A stretch of 64,000 bases of DNA from Bradyrhizobium sp. NFR13. Its GTDB lineage: Bacteria; Pseudomonadota; Alphaproteobacteria; Rhizobiales; Xanthobacteraceae. This document shows, piece by piece, positions 35,725 through 43,630 of the stretch (within the stretch, counting starts at the first letter, position 1; each line of letters begins with the position of its first letter). The stretch is taken from the NCBI RefSeq assembly GCF_900114605.1, contig NZ_FOTP01000002.1, forward strand, positions 310,001 through 374,000. Direction: 5' to 3'. The notes beneath the pieces were generated by a model. That model saw only the letters and a list, made by a program, of their open reading frames with translations, made no database searches and was not told the DNA's origin. Both the position numbers and the translations under genes were made by a program.

Positions 35725-36423
35725 ATGTGGTTCAATATGTATGTGGCTCATGTCGGCAATCCGCCGATGCGCCGCGAAGAGAGCCTGCTGGTCGCGCTGC
35801 TGCTGGGCTTCGCCGGTGGCTATCTTGACGCCTATACCTGGATCACCCACGGCGTCCTGGCGAATGCGCAAACCGCCAATCTGGTCTTCTTGTGGGTGAA
35901 CGCGATGGTTGGGAAGTGGAAGGAGGCATTCCACTTCGTGCCATCGCTTTTTGCATTCATGGTCGGCGTTGTGCTCGCCGCGTGGCTGCGCCGTGTCGCT
36001 GGCGATCGAGCTGGCCCAATCAGCATCCTCGTCGAGATTGCCGTTCTTGTCCTTGTTGGTGTGTTGCACAATCGAATGCCCGATGTCGCTGGCACGCTGG
36101 GCGTCTCGATGGTGGCCGCAATGCAGACCTCGGTTTTTACCAAGGTCGAAGGTGCAAACTACAGTTCGGTGATGATAACGGGAAATCTTCGCCAGGCAAT
36201 TGACGGCGTATTTAGCCTGGTAGCCGGGGATTCGCAGGTCGGTTTGTTGCGGAAGTCCTGCATCTTCATCGGGGTTTGCGCTACATTCGGTACGGGTGCG
36301 GCTGTGGGGGCCTTCATTACAGAGAGAACGCCAGCGGTCGCATTGACCGTTCCTGTCGCCGCGTTGTCGCTTGTTCTTTTGCGTTGCGGCCGAATACGCA
36401 CCGCTCACGCAGGATGGCGTTGA
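35725..36423 (+). CDS. DUF1275 (YoaK-family) membrane protein
   Basis: 232 residues at most; starts at 35737 or 35767 are as likely, because a transcript beginning 41.5 bp after the box centre would start near 35724. Six predicted helices, with family blocks LLLGFAGGYLDAYTWITHG, ANAQTANLVFLWV, and SVMITGNLRQAIDG. YoaK proteins are inner-membrane proteins of unknown activity. The SulP gene begins 15 bp later, so they form an operon. Confidence 0.82.
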   Translation: MWFNMYVAHVGNPPMRREESLLVALLLGFAGGYLDAYTWITHGVLANAQTANLVFLWVNAMVGKWKEAFHFVPSLFAFMVGVVLAAWLRRVAGDRAGPISILVEIAVLVLVGVLHNRMPDVAGTLGVSMVAAMQTSVFTKVEGANYSSVMITGNLRQAIDGVFSLVAGDSQVGLLRKSCIFIGVCATFGTGAAVGAFITERTPAVALTVPVAALSLVLLRCGRIRTAHAGWR

Positions 36424-36438
36424 TCGAAGGAGGCGGGC

Positions 36439-38103
36439 ATGAATTCGCGAGGGATCTTTCCGCCAGCGCAGTGGCTTTCCGGATACAAGGCGGACTGGCT
36501 TCGCTACGACATGATTGCGGGTGTCACGCTTGCCGCCTACGCGATCCCGGTATCGCTCGCCTATGCCGCGCTTGCTGGTCTGCCGCCACAGGTCGGCATC
36601 TACGGCTACATGCTGGGCGGCATAGGCTATGCGTTGCTGGGTTCTTCGCGACAACTTGCTGTCGGTCCCACTTCGGCGATTTCCCTGATGGTCGCCGCCA
36701 CGGTCGGAGCGCTGGCCGCAGGTGATGCACTTCGCTATATGCAGATCGCGAGTATAGCGGCCCTGGCCGTTGCGTGCCTCTGCGTGATTGCCTGGATTTT
36801 CCGGCTAAGCATGCTGGTTCGGCTGATCAGTGACAGCATTCTGGTCGGCTTCAAGGCTGGCGCCGGCCTGACCATCATCATGACGCAGTTGCCAAGCCTG
36901 TTTGGCGTTGCTGGCGGCGGACGAAATTTCTTTGATCGCGTTGTCACACTCGTTTGGCAACTCGGGGGCGTGCAGTGGATCGTGCTTGTGATCGGGCTCG
37001 TTGCGCTCCTGCTGCTTCAAGGCGAACGCCTGTGGCCGGGCAGGCCGGTGGGACTTGCGGTCGTGATCCTCTCGGTCGTTGTCGCAACGATGCTTGGCTT
37101 GCCGGCACTTGGCATTCCCGTCACCGGTGAAATTCCCAAGGGCTTGCCGAGCATCGCCGTGCCGACCTTCGGGTTGCTGGAGTTCGACGAACTGTTTCCT
37201 CTCGCTGCCGGCATTATGTTGCTCGCTTATGTCGAAGGCGTCGCGGCTGCACGCAGTTTTGCGGCGAAACACGGTTACATCATCGATGTGAGACAGGAGT
37301 TTTTGGGGCTGGGCGCGGCGAATATGGCAGTAGCGTTCGGCCACGGCTATCCCGTTGCGGGAGGACTATCGCAATCCGCCGTCAACGACCAGGCCGGCGC
37401 GAAGACGCCACTCGCTCTCATTATCTGTTCGGGCACACTAGCCATCTGCCTGCTCTTTCTCACCGATTTACTGACCAATTTACCCAAGGCGGTGCTTGCC
37501 GCGATCGTGTGCACGGCGGTTTACAGACTGATTGATATCGCCGCGCTTATTCGAATGTGGCGCATCAGCCGGATCGATTTCTATGCAGCAGCGATCGCTC
37601 TCGTGTCCGTGCTGTTGCTGGGAATTCTTCAGGGTATCCTGCTGGCCGCGCTGGCCTCCATTTTCCTGTTGCTGGCGCGCGCCTCGCAGCCGAACGTCGC
37701 AATTCTCGGGCGCCTGCCAGGAACGGGCCGATATGCCGATAGTGCGCGACATTCTGACGTGGAGCCCATTGCTGGTGTGCTCGCGTTCCGCCCGGAGGCC
37801 TCGTTACTCTACATCAATGCGGAAACGGTGATGGAGATCGTGCTGGCAAGGGTTCGGGCATTGCCGGACACCAAGATTGTTGTCTGCGGCCTCTCGTCGT
37901 CGCCCTTCATCGATCTCGCGGGTGTAAAAATGCTTCACGACCTCCATGGCCAGCTTGTCTCTCACGGCATCGCCTTCCAGATCGTTGGCGCCCGCGGTCA
38001 GGTCCGTGACGTTTTGCAGGCTGATGGCTTCGCAGAAAAGACTGACAGTGCCAACTGGACCCGAAGGATGGATAGCGTGCTTGGCGATCTGAGGCGAGAG
38101 TGA
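36439..38103 (+). CDS. SulP/SLC26 anion transporter with STAS domain
   Basis: 554 residues, RBS GAAGGAGG. SulP motif PVSLAYAALAGLPPQVGIYGYM, then 12-14 hydrophobic segments, GYPVAGGLSQSAVNDQAGAKTPL, and a C-terminal STAS domain (about 440-545, SSPFIDLAGVKMLHDLHGQL). Substrates in the family are sulfate, bicarbonate or carboxylates (C4-dicarboxylate DauA); not readable here. Co-expressed with DUF1275 behind a FixK box, so an anaerobic anion or dicarboxylate exchange role is plausible. Confidence 0.88.
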   Translation: MNSRGIFPPAQWLSGYKADWLRYDMIAGVTLAAYAIPVSLAYAALAGLPPQVGIYGYMLGGIGYALLGSSRQLAVGPTSAISLMVAATVGALAAGDALRYMQIASIAALAVACLCVIAWIFRLSMLVRLISDSILVGFKAGAGLTIIMTQLPSLFGVAGGGRNFFDRVVTLVWQLGGVQWIVLVIGLVALLLLQGERLWPGRPVGLAVVILSVVVATMLGLPALGIPVTGEIPKGLPSIAVPTFGLLEFDELFPLAAGIMLLAYVEGVAAARSFAAKHGYIIDVRQEFLGLGAANMAVAFGHGYPVAGGLSQSAVNDQAGAKTPLALIICSGTLAICLLFLTDLLTNLPKAVLAAIVCTAVYRLIDIAALIRMWRISRIDFYAAAIALVSVLLLGILQGILLAALASIFLLLARASQPNVAILGRLPGTGRYADSARHSDVEPIAGVLAFRPEASLLYINAETVMEIVLARVRALPDTKIVVCGLSSSPFIDLAGVKMLHDLHGQLVSHGIAFQIVGARGQVRDVLQADGFAEKTDSANWTRRMDSVLGDLRRE

Positions 38104-38150
38104 CCTTGTTGCGTTGCGAGGCGGATCGTTGCTCACAGAAGCAGATTGCG

Positions 38151-38164
38151 TTGACCTGGATCAA
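38151..38164. promoter_or_regulatory. FNR/FixK box, one mismatch
   Basis: TTGAC-CTGG-ATCAA. 178 bp before the secreted gene at 38335, implying an unusually long leader of about 136 nt, so the assignment is weaker than for the other boxes. Confidence 0.6.
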
Positions 38165-38334
38165 CAGACGTTTGTCGGAACGGCGCGAGGATCTGCCGAA
38201 TTTCTCGATATCTCGGAAGTATCACATCTCCACAAGTGACCGCGCCAAACCGCCTTTTATCGTCTGAGCGATCGGGGTGTTCGCGATGATCCTGGCTCAA
38301 TAGTTCAGTCTCACAACAGAGGGAAGTAAAAGTC

Positions 38335-38769
38335 ATGCGAAAGTTTAGCGTCTATGCAGTTGTCGCCGTCGTCCTCGCTGGAGTCGCAGGTTTCAGCACG
38401 CCGTCGCGCGCCGATATGGGCCAGGTTGCCGTGATATTCACCAAGGGCGGATTCATCGTCGGGGTTGGCGGCGGCGAGGGTGTGCTGAGGTATCGCGGCA
38501 AACAGTATCCATTCACAGTCTCGGGCATGAGCGTCGGTTTTACGATTGGCGCCTCTACCACGAAGTTTGTCGGCCGTGCGATCAATTTGAAGGGGCCGGC
38601 TTCGATTGAAGGCACTTATGCGGTGGTCGGAGCGGGTGGTGCGGTGGCGGCCGGCGCGGGAGGTGTGCAACTGCAGAATGGCAATGGCGTGATCCTGCAG
38701 CTCAGCGGTCCCAAAGTTGGCGCCGAAGTATCCGCTGCTGTCGGCGGGGTTACGATACGGTTGAAGTAG
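38335..38769 (+). CDS. Secreted glycine-rich protein, paralogue of 48183-48653
   Basis: 144 residues: signal peptide (to SRADMGQV), then VGVGGGEGVLRYRGKQYPF, VSGMSVGFTIGAS, GTYAVVGAGGAVAAGAGGVQL and a final GVTIRLK. The same order of blocks occurs in 48183-48653. It resembles the C-terminal domain of EipA/DUF1134 envelope proteins, but I cannot confirm this. Function unknown. A terminator follows. Confidence 0.7.
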   Translation: MRKFSVYAVVAVVLAGVAGFSTPSRADMGQVAVIFTKGGFIVGVGGGEGVLRYRGKQYPFTVSGMSVGFTIGASTTKFVGRAINLKGPASIEGTYAVVGAGGAVAAGAGGVQLQNGNGVILQLSGPKVGAEVSAAVGGVTIRLK

Positions 38770-38780
38770 GCAGGAGTCGA

Positions 38781-38808
38781 ACGGGCCGCGCAGCGCGCGG
38801 CCCCGTTT
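38781..38808. terminator. Bidirectional terminator between convergent genes
   Basis: Perfect 9-bp GC stem (GGGCCGCGC / GCGCGGCCC, 3-nt loop) followed by CGTTT on the plus strand. Short T-run, so moderate strength. Confidence 0.6.
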
Positions 38809-38811
38809 GCT

Positions 38812-39612
38812 TCAGTACCGACTCTCGACGAATTTCATGCGGCGCAAGCTGGTCTGATCGTTGTAGCGCCCCTTATTGGATCGCTTCGCCAGCTTGATCT
38901 TCTTTCGCGCGATCTTCTTGTAAGGGATCGTCTTGAGGATGTGCCAGATGATGTTGAGCCGAGCCCGCCGCTTGTCGTCGGATCTGACCAGTCGCCATGG
39001 CGCATGCTTCGTATCGGTCGCGCTGAGCATCATGTCGCGCGCTCGGGAATAGTCGTACCAGCGATCGAACGACTCGGTGTCCATCGGGCTTAACTTCCAT
39101 TGCCGTAGAGGGTCATCGATGCGCGCCTTGAACCGCTGTTCCTGCTCCTCCATCCCGACTTCGAGCCATAGTTTGATCAGGATGATGCCAGCATCCACTG
39201 CGAATTTCTCAACCAGTGGGCACAATTCGAGGAAGCGTTTGTGTTCGGCCGGGCTGCAGAAGCCCATGACATATTCGACGCCGGCGCGATTGTACCAGCT
39301 GCGGTCGAAGATCACGATCTCTCCACCTGCCGGGAATTGCTCGATGTAGCGCTGAAGGAACAACTGGGATTTTTGCCGGTCAGACGGCGCGGGCAGGGCG
39401 CAGACGCGGAAAACCCGCGGGCTCACTTTTTCCGTCAGGGCCTTGATCGCGCCGCCCTTGCCGGCGGCGTCGCGTCCCTCAAAAATCACGATGACCTTCA
39501 GGTTTTTCGCTTTCACCCATTCCTGCAAATGACAGAGACCGACCTGAAGCTTTTCCAACTCCTTCTCGTAATCCTTGCGCTTTAGCCGCTCCGTCGCGAC
39601 GATAGCTGACAT
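38812..39612 (-). CDS. ppk2: Polyphosphate kinase 2 (PPK2)
   Basis: 266 residues. P-loop fold with Walker A VIFEGRDAAGKGGAIKAL, lid and active-site block FDRSWYNRAGVEYVMGFC, and Walker B/strand following. PPK2 makes GTP/ATP from NDP using polyphosphate or the reverse. Length (single domain, about 266) fits class I. In a low-oxygen island it could supply nucleotide triphosphates from polyphosphate when respiration stops. No FixK box lies directly upstream (39613-39649), so it may be read from the promoter of the hypothetical gene at 39650. Confidence 0.92.
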   Translation of the reverse strand: MSAIVATERLKRKDYEKELEKLQVGLCHLQEWVKAKNLKVIVIFEGRDAAGKGGAIKALTEKVSPRVFRVCALPAPSDRQKSQLFLQRYIEQFPAGGEIVIFDRSWYNRAGVEYVMGFCSPAEHKRFLELCPLVEKFAVDAGIILIKLWLEVGMEEQEQRFKARIDDPLRQWKLSPMDTESFDRWYDYSRARDMMLSATDTKHAPWRLVRSDDKRRARLNIIWHILKTIPYKKIARKKIKLAKRSNKGRYNDQTSLRRMKFVESRY

Positions 39613-39649
39613 GTCATGACTCCATGATCAGTCTGGAACGAGCAAATGC

Positions 39650-40105
39650 TCAATCTCCCCAGGAAATGGTGATGCCGATGTCGCCCGGCATGCCGCCGGG
39701 ATAGTCGATGGTCTGGTAACCGATGCGATAGCCGCGCGGCTGCAGATAGTCGCTCCAGAGCTGGAAGATTTCAGCTGGAATTCCCGTTAGCGTTTTTTCC
39801 CAGCCCTTTTCTTGCTGATTGATGGCCCGACCTTTGTCGGTGCACAGGGAGTTGGGAAAGCGGTAGACCTGAACTTCCGTCAGGCCGTTTCGCACTGCCC
39901 GCTGGATGATGGTTGAGGCCAGCTGGACTTTCTCGGCTTCGCTCTTCCCGGACGGCTGGCTGAGCCGTTCGATCAGGGCACGCTTTTCAGCGTCAGCGGC
40001 GGCGGCGATGCGCGCATATTGGTCAGCCGCCTCGGCCTCTTTAAGCGCCGCCTCTTTGCGGATCTGGGTGGCAGTGGGGATGAGATCGTCGATGCTGCGA
40101 GACAT
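39650..40105 (-). CDS. Hypothetical protein upstream of ppk2
   Basis: 151 residues, soluble. A charged helical first half (RKEAALKEAEAADQYARIAAAADAEKRAL) probably forms a coiled coil; the second half is ordered (VQVYRFPNSLCTDKGRAINQ, YLQPRGYRIGYQTIDYPGG). Unrecognised. It is 37 bp ahead of ppk2 on the same strand and behind a perfect FixK box (leader about 35 nt), so it is probably the first gene of a FixK-driven ppk2 operon. Confidence 0.65.
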   Translation of the reverse strand: MSRSIDDLIPTATQIRKEAALKEAEAADQYARIAAAADAEKRALIERLSQPSGKSEAEKVQLASTIIQRAVRNGLTEVQVYRFPNSLCTDKGRAINQQEKGWEKTLTGIPAEIFQLWSDYLQPRGYRIGYQTIDYPGGMPGDIGITISWGD

Positions 40106-40174
40106 GATTTAGAGCTCCTGGTGGCTGTCGGCTTGAACGCTGCCGCAAGGTTAGGTACGGCCGGCCGCATTTTG

Positions 40175-40188
40175 TTGATCCAAATCAA
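40175..40188. promoter_or_regulatory. FNR/FixK box, perfect, in divergent spacer
   Basis: TTGAT-CCAA-ATCAA, between the ppk2-linked gene (leader about 35 nt) and the DUF3302 gene (about 41 nt). Confidence 0.85.
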
Positions 40189-40263
40189 GCAGACCGCGCC
40201 GTGGGAGGGCACGGTGCAGAGCGTGGCTGCGGAATGTTCGGGCCAGCGGCAGGGAGAGAAGAT

Positions 40264-40707
40264 TTGAGCGGAGAGATGCACCCGGCAGCTCCTCATCATG
40301 TGCCATTTTTCGTTCCCGGCGCTGACGGAGCGGATACCCTCATGGTGGTGATGGGAGTTTTTCTCGTCGCGACCGTGTTATGGGTGGGTACGCTGTACTG
40401 GAAACTGCACAGCCTTCCCGAACGCATGGCGCACAAGACGCACAAGATGCAGTTCGAGATTGTCGGCGTTCTTGGCCTGATCTCGCTCTTCACTCACATG
40501 CATATCTTCTGGGTCGCCGGCTTGCTGCTTGCGATGATCGACCTGCCGGATTTTGGTACGCCGATGCGCGGCATTGCCGACTCCGTCGAGCGCATCGCGA
40601 ATGCCACTGCTGGTGCGCCTTCCGCTGAATCCGATGTCGAGCCTCTGCCCGGCGGTAAAGCTGGTGGTCAGTCCTCCTTGAAGGAAGAGGTGCACGACCA
40701 TGCTTGA
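40264..40707 (+). CDS. DUF3302 inner-membrane protein (YiaW-like)
   Basis: 147 residues; TTG at 40264 has GGGAG at good spacing, while the ATG at 40276 has its GGAG too close. Two transmembrane segments (MVVMGVFLVATVLWVGTLYW; IVGVLGLISLFTHMHIFWVAGLLLAM) separated by LPERMAHKTHKMQ, the DUF3302 signature. It overlaps the HlyD gene by 8 bp. The same pair (YiaW-YiaV) occurs in E. coli, supporting joint function as an envelope transport or assembly unit. Confidence 0.75.
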   Translation: MSGEMHPAAPHHVPFFVPGADGADTLMVVMGVFLVATVLWVGTLYWKLHSLPERMAHKTHKMQFEIVGVLGLISLFTHMHIFWVAGLLLAMIDLPDFGTPMRGIADSVERIANATAGAPSAESDVEPLPGGKAGGQSSLKEEVHDHA

Positions 40708-41932
40708 ACTCATGATCTGCTCACTGGTCACCATCTTGCCCGATTATCTCTATCGCCGTTACCGGCAGGGTAAGCGGTTCGGCAAGGAAATCACGTTCTT
40801 CTCTGTCTGGTACGAGTTGAGATGGGGGATCACCGGCTGCCTGATGCTGACGATCGGGCTGATCACGATGATTTTCTATTTTCACCCTTCGACAACGTCG
40901 GCGGCCATCTATTTCCGGACGGTGCCAATCCTCCCCGAAGGCTCCGGCCGTGTGGTCGAGGTAAATGTCGACTTCACCGCCGACGTCAAGAAGGGTGACG
41001 TTCTGTTCAGGCTGGACAGTTCGAAGCAGGACGCGGCGCTGGAGACCGCAAGGCGAAAGATCGTCGAGGTGGAGGCGTCGCTTATTTCTGCGCGAGCCGA
41101 CATTGCCAAGGCGGATGCCCAGATCGGCGAAGCGAAGGCGTCCTACCAGCAGGCCAAGGACGAGCTGGACGTCAAGACCGAGCTGCAACGCCGAAATCCC
41201 GGTATCGTGCCACAGCGCGATATCGAAAAGCTGCAGGTGCTTGTCGATCAACGGCAGTCCGGCATCGATGCCGCGACAGCCGTCAGGGAATCGTCGTTGC
41301 TGCGCGTTTCGACACTCCTGCCAGCCGAGAAGGCGAGCGCCGAGGCCACGCTGGCGCAAGCGCAGGTGGATGTCGATAAGACCTATGTGCGTGCAGGCGT
41401 AGATGGCCGTGTCGAGCAATTTCTCGTTCGTCCGGGGGACGTCGTCAATCAGCTCATGCGCCCGGCCGGAGTTCTGATACCGGAGGGCGCGGGACGACGT
41501 GGCTTGCAGGCGGGATTTGGCCAGATCGAGGCCCAGGTCATGAAGCCTGGTATGATCGCGGAAGCGACATGTATCTCGAAACCTTGGACCATCATTCCTT
41601 TGGTCGTCACAAGCGTGCAGGATTTCATCGCCGCCGGTCAGTTTCGGAGCGGCGAGCTTTTGATCGATCCGCAGAATTTGCAAAGGCCAGGTTCAATTCT
41701 CGTCTTCCTGGAGCCGCTCTTCAAAGGCGGTCTTGAGGGAGTTACTCCGGGCAGTGCCTGCGTCGTCAATGCCTACACCAGCAACCACGACGAAATTTCC
41801 AACCCGAAGACCGGCGCGTTGAAGGGATTCGCGCTGCATGCAGTCGATGCGACCGCGCTGGTGCATGCATTGCTGCTTCGAATCCAGGCGTTGTTGTTGC
41901 CAATCAAGACGCTCGTTCTGAGCGGTCACTGA
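40700..41932 (+). CDS. HlyD-family membrane-fusion protein (YiaV-like)
   Basis: 410 residues. An N-terminal membrane helix (ITGCLMLTIGLITMIFYF, about 46-63) is followed by a biotinyl-lipoyl-like half (GSGRVVEVNVDFTADVKKGDVLFRLD), a long coiled coil (about 110-225), the second lipoyl half (KTYVRAGVDGRVEQFLVRPGDVV) and a beta-barrel. HlyD proteins bridge an inner-membrane pump to the periplasm or act alone with EmrB/DUF partners; here the only partner is the DUF3302 protein that overlaps it. No ABC or MFS pump is adjacent. Confidence 0.85.
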   Translation: MLELMICSLVTILPDYLYRRYRQGKRFGKEITFFSVWYELRWGITGCLMLTIGLITMIFYFHPSTTSAAIYFRTVPILPEGSGRVVEVNVDFTADVKKGDVLFRLDSSKQDAALETARRKIVEVEASLISARADIAKADAQIGEAKASYQQAKDELDVKTELQRRNPGIVPQRDIEKLQVLVDQRQSGIDAATAVRESSLLRVSTLLPAEKASAEATLAQAQVDVDKTYVRAGVDGRVEQFLVRPGDVVNQLMRPAGVLIPEGAGRRGLQAGFGQIEAQVMKPGMIAEATCISKPWTIIPLVVTSVQDFIAAGQFRSGELLIDPQNLQRPGSILVFLEPLFKGGLEGVTPGSACVVNAYTSNHDEISNPKTGALKGFALHAVDATALVHALLLRIQALLLPIKTLVLSGH

Positions 41933-41942
41933 GGGGGATCAA

Positions 41943-42359
41943 ATGATTGCGTTTCAAAAGCTGGTCGTTGCGACGTTTCTTGTTTCCGCAGCGTTGCTGT
42001 CGCCGCCAAGTGCAAAGGCGATCGAGCTTGCTGGAGCTTGGGCGACAAGCGCGGATCAGTGCAACAAGGTGTTCACCCGTAAAGGTCGCGAGAAGAAGGT
42101 CGGGTTTACAAATTTCTCCGGAGTGTATGGCGGCGGCTTCATCGCCGAGGGCGATAGACTTCGGGGTAAACATGAGATTTGCAAGATCAGGTCGAAAAAG
42201 GAGAGCGACAAAACCATCAACCTGGTCGCTGCCTGTGCCTCGAGCATTATGCTCTCTCACGTCCAATTCATTCTGAACGTGATTGATGAAAACACCCTCT
42301 CTCGTGAGTTTCCGGGAATGGTGGATATGAAAGTGGAATACCACCGTTGCCAGATCTAG
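41943..42359 (+). CDS. Secreted hypothetical protein
   Basis: 138 residues with signal peptide (FLVSAALLSPPSAKAIE). Mature part: LAGAWATSADQCNKVFTRKGR, FSGVYGGGFIAEGDRLRGKHEICKI, CASSIMLSHVQF, ending YHRCQI. Four cysteines suggest two disulfides, and the WxTSADxC opening recalls small calycin-like or lipocalin-like exported proteins. It begins 10 bp after the HlyD stop and is in the same operon. Confidence 0.65.
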   Translation: MIAFQKLVVATFLVSAALLSPPSAKAIELAGAWATSADQCNKVFTRKGREKKVGFTNFSGVYGGGFIAEGDRLRGKHEICKIRSKKESDKTINLVAACASSIMLSHVQFILNVIDENTLSREFPGMVDMKVEYHRCQI

Positions 42360-42453
42360 CGGAGTCGACGCCCATTCGATGGGCTTGAGGCGGGATAGAC
42401 CTGAATCAGAAAATTCCATGCTGAACGATGGATTGGATCAGTGGAGAAATGCC

Positions 42454-43257
42454 ATGAACAAGAGCAGACAAGCTAATAACAATGCAAAGCACCTTGCCGG
42501 TATGGCACTGGCCGCCGCCTTCATCGCATTCACGACGCAGCTGGCGAGAGCGGACGATCCAGCGAAATTGCTCAAGGCGATGACTGACTACACAGCAGCG
42601 CAAAAGTCGATCTCCGCGACATTCGATAGTGATGTCGAGGTCGTGACGCCGGAGCTGGAGAAGATCCAGTTTACCAGCTCCGGAAAGCTTCAGCTCTCGC
42701 GACCGGACAAGCTCCGTATCAGCCGAACGGGCGGCTATACCGACGTCGATTTCATCTATGACGGGAAGACGGCGTCGATCTATGGCAACAATGCCAAGGC
42801 GTATATTCAAGCCGATCTTGTAGGCACGGTCGACCAACTCATTGATCTGATTCAGACAAAATCAGGCGCGGCGATGCCGGGCACGGACTTGTTGCTGACA
42901 AACGCTTACGACGAGCTGATGTCCAATGTCGTCCAGGCTCAACATATCGGTCAAGGCATGATCGATGGCGTCGAATGCGAGCATCTGGCGTTCCGTGGCG
43001 TGGATACTGATTGGCAAATATGGATAGAGAGTGGAGCGCGGCCTCTGCCTCGAAAATACGTGATCACGAGCAAGGCGGTGACTGGAGCGCCGCAATACAC
43101 GCTCCGGATCAGGGACTGGAAGACCGACGTCGTCGCTGACGCCGACACATTCGTGTTCAAGCCGCCTGCCGGCGTGGCCAAAGTCGACCTGAATTCTGGC
43201 GCCATGGCAGAATTCGATGAGATTCCCCCAGGAACACCATCGGGAGCAAAAAAATGA
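42454..43257 (+). CDS. Exported DUF2092 protein (LolA/LolB-like fold suspected)
   Basis: 267 residues from MNKSRQANNNAKHLAGM, GGAG 7 nt upstream. A signal segment (MALAAAFIAFTTQLARAD) and then DUF2092: LKAMTDYTAAQKSISATFDSDVEVV, SSGKLQLSRPDKLRISRTGGYTDVDFIYDGKTASIYG, DTFVFKPPAGVAKVDL. The fold is expected to be LolA-like; DUF2092 proteins are periplasmic and unassigned. The stop overlaps the next gene (ATGA). Confidence 0.82.
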   Translation: MNKSRQANNNAKHLAGMALAAAFIAFTTQLARADDPAKLLKAMTDYTAAQKSISATFDSDVEVVTPELEKIQFTSSGKLQLSRPDKLRISRTGGYTDVDFIYDGKTASIYGNNAKAYIQADLVGTVDQLIDLIQTKSGAAMPGTDLLLTNAYDELMSNVVQAQHIGQGMIDGVECEHLAFRGVDTDWQIWIESGARPLPRKYVITSKAVTGAPQYTLRIRDWKTDVVADADTFVFKPPAGVAKVDLNSGAMAEFDEIPPGTPSGAKK

Positions 43258-43535
43258 AACTGGTGCGAAGCGTGATCATGGTAGCAGCCGTACTTACGTC
43301 CTCTGCAGCGGGATTGTCATGGAGCGGCGGAAACATCATTGCGGACGGGCTGTTCTCGGTAGCTGAAGCGAGAGTGGGGCGACCGCTGACGCCGATGAGC
43401 TATGCGGGGGTAGCGCGCCGGACCACACGTCGGGCCGTCGCGGTAGGGGCTGCGGCCGGGGCGGCGGGCGCTTACTATGGCTCGACATGCAGGCAAGTCG
43501 TGGACGCCTACGGGCGGGTTGCGACGGTCTGTTAG
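43254..43535 (+). CDS. Small exported Gly/Ala-rich protein
   Basis: 93 residues: signal peptide (MVAAVLTSSAAGLSW region), then RRAVAVGAAAGAAGAYYGSTCRQVVDAYGRVATVC, a GA-rich hydrophobic stretch and a C-terminal cysteine pair. Small proteins with AVGAAAGAAA...CYYVNG-type ends accompany DUF2092 genes in rhizobia. Overlaps DUF2092 by 4 bp; co-translated. Unknown function. Confidence 0.65.
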   Translation: MKLVRSVIMVAAVLTSSAAGLSWSGGNIIADGLFSVAEARVGRPLTPMSYAGVARRTTRRAVAVGAAAGAAGAYYGSTCRQVVDAYGRVATVC

Positions 43536-43630
43536 ACAGGCGCTGCCAAGGCCAGCTGTTGCAGAAATGCGCACGCGCTGACACTGTGCGATCATAATCG
43601 TTCGCGTGTCTCAGACGGTTGGTGAAGAGG

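Noticed and set aside
42390-42410. Possible FixK box near GACCTGAATCAG
   Set aside because: Left half does not match TTGAT; more than two mismatches.
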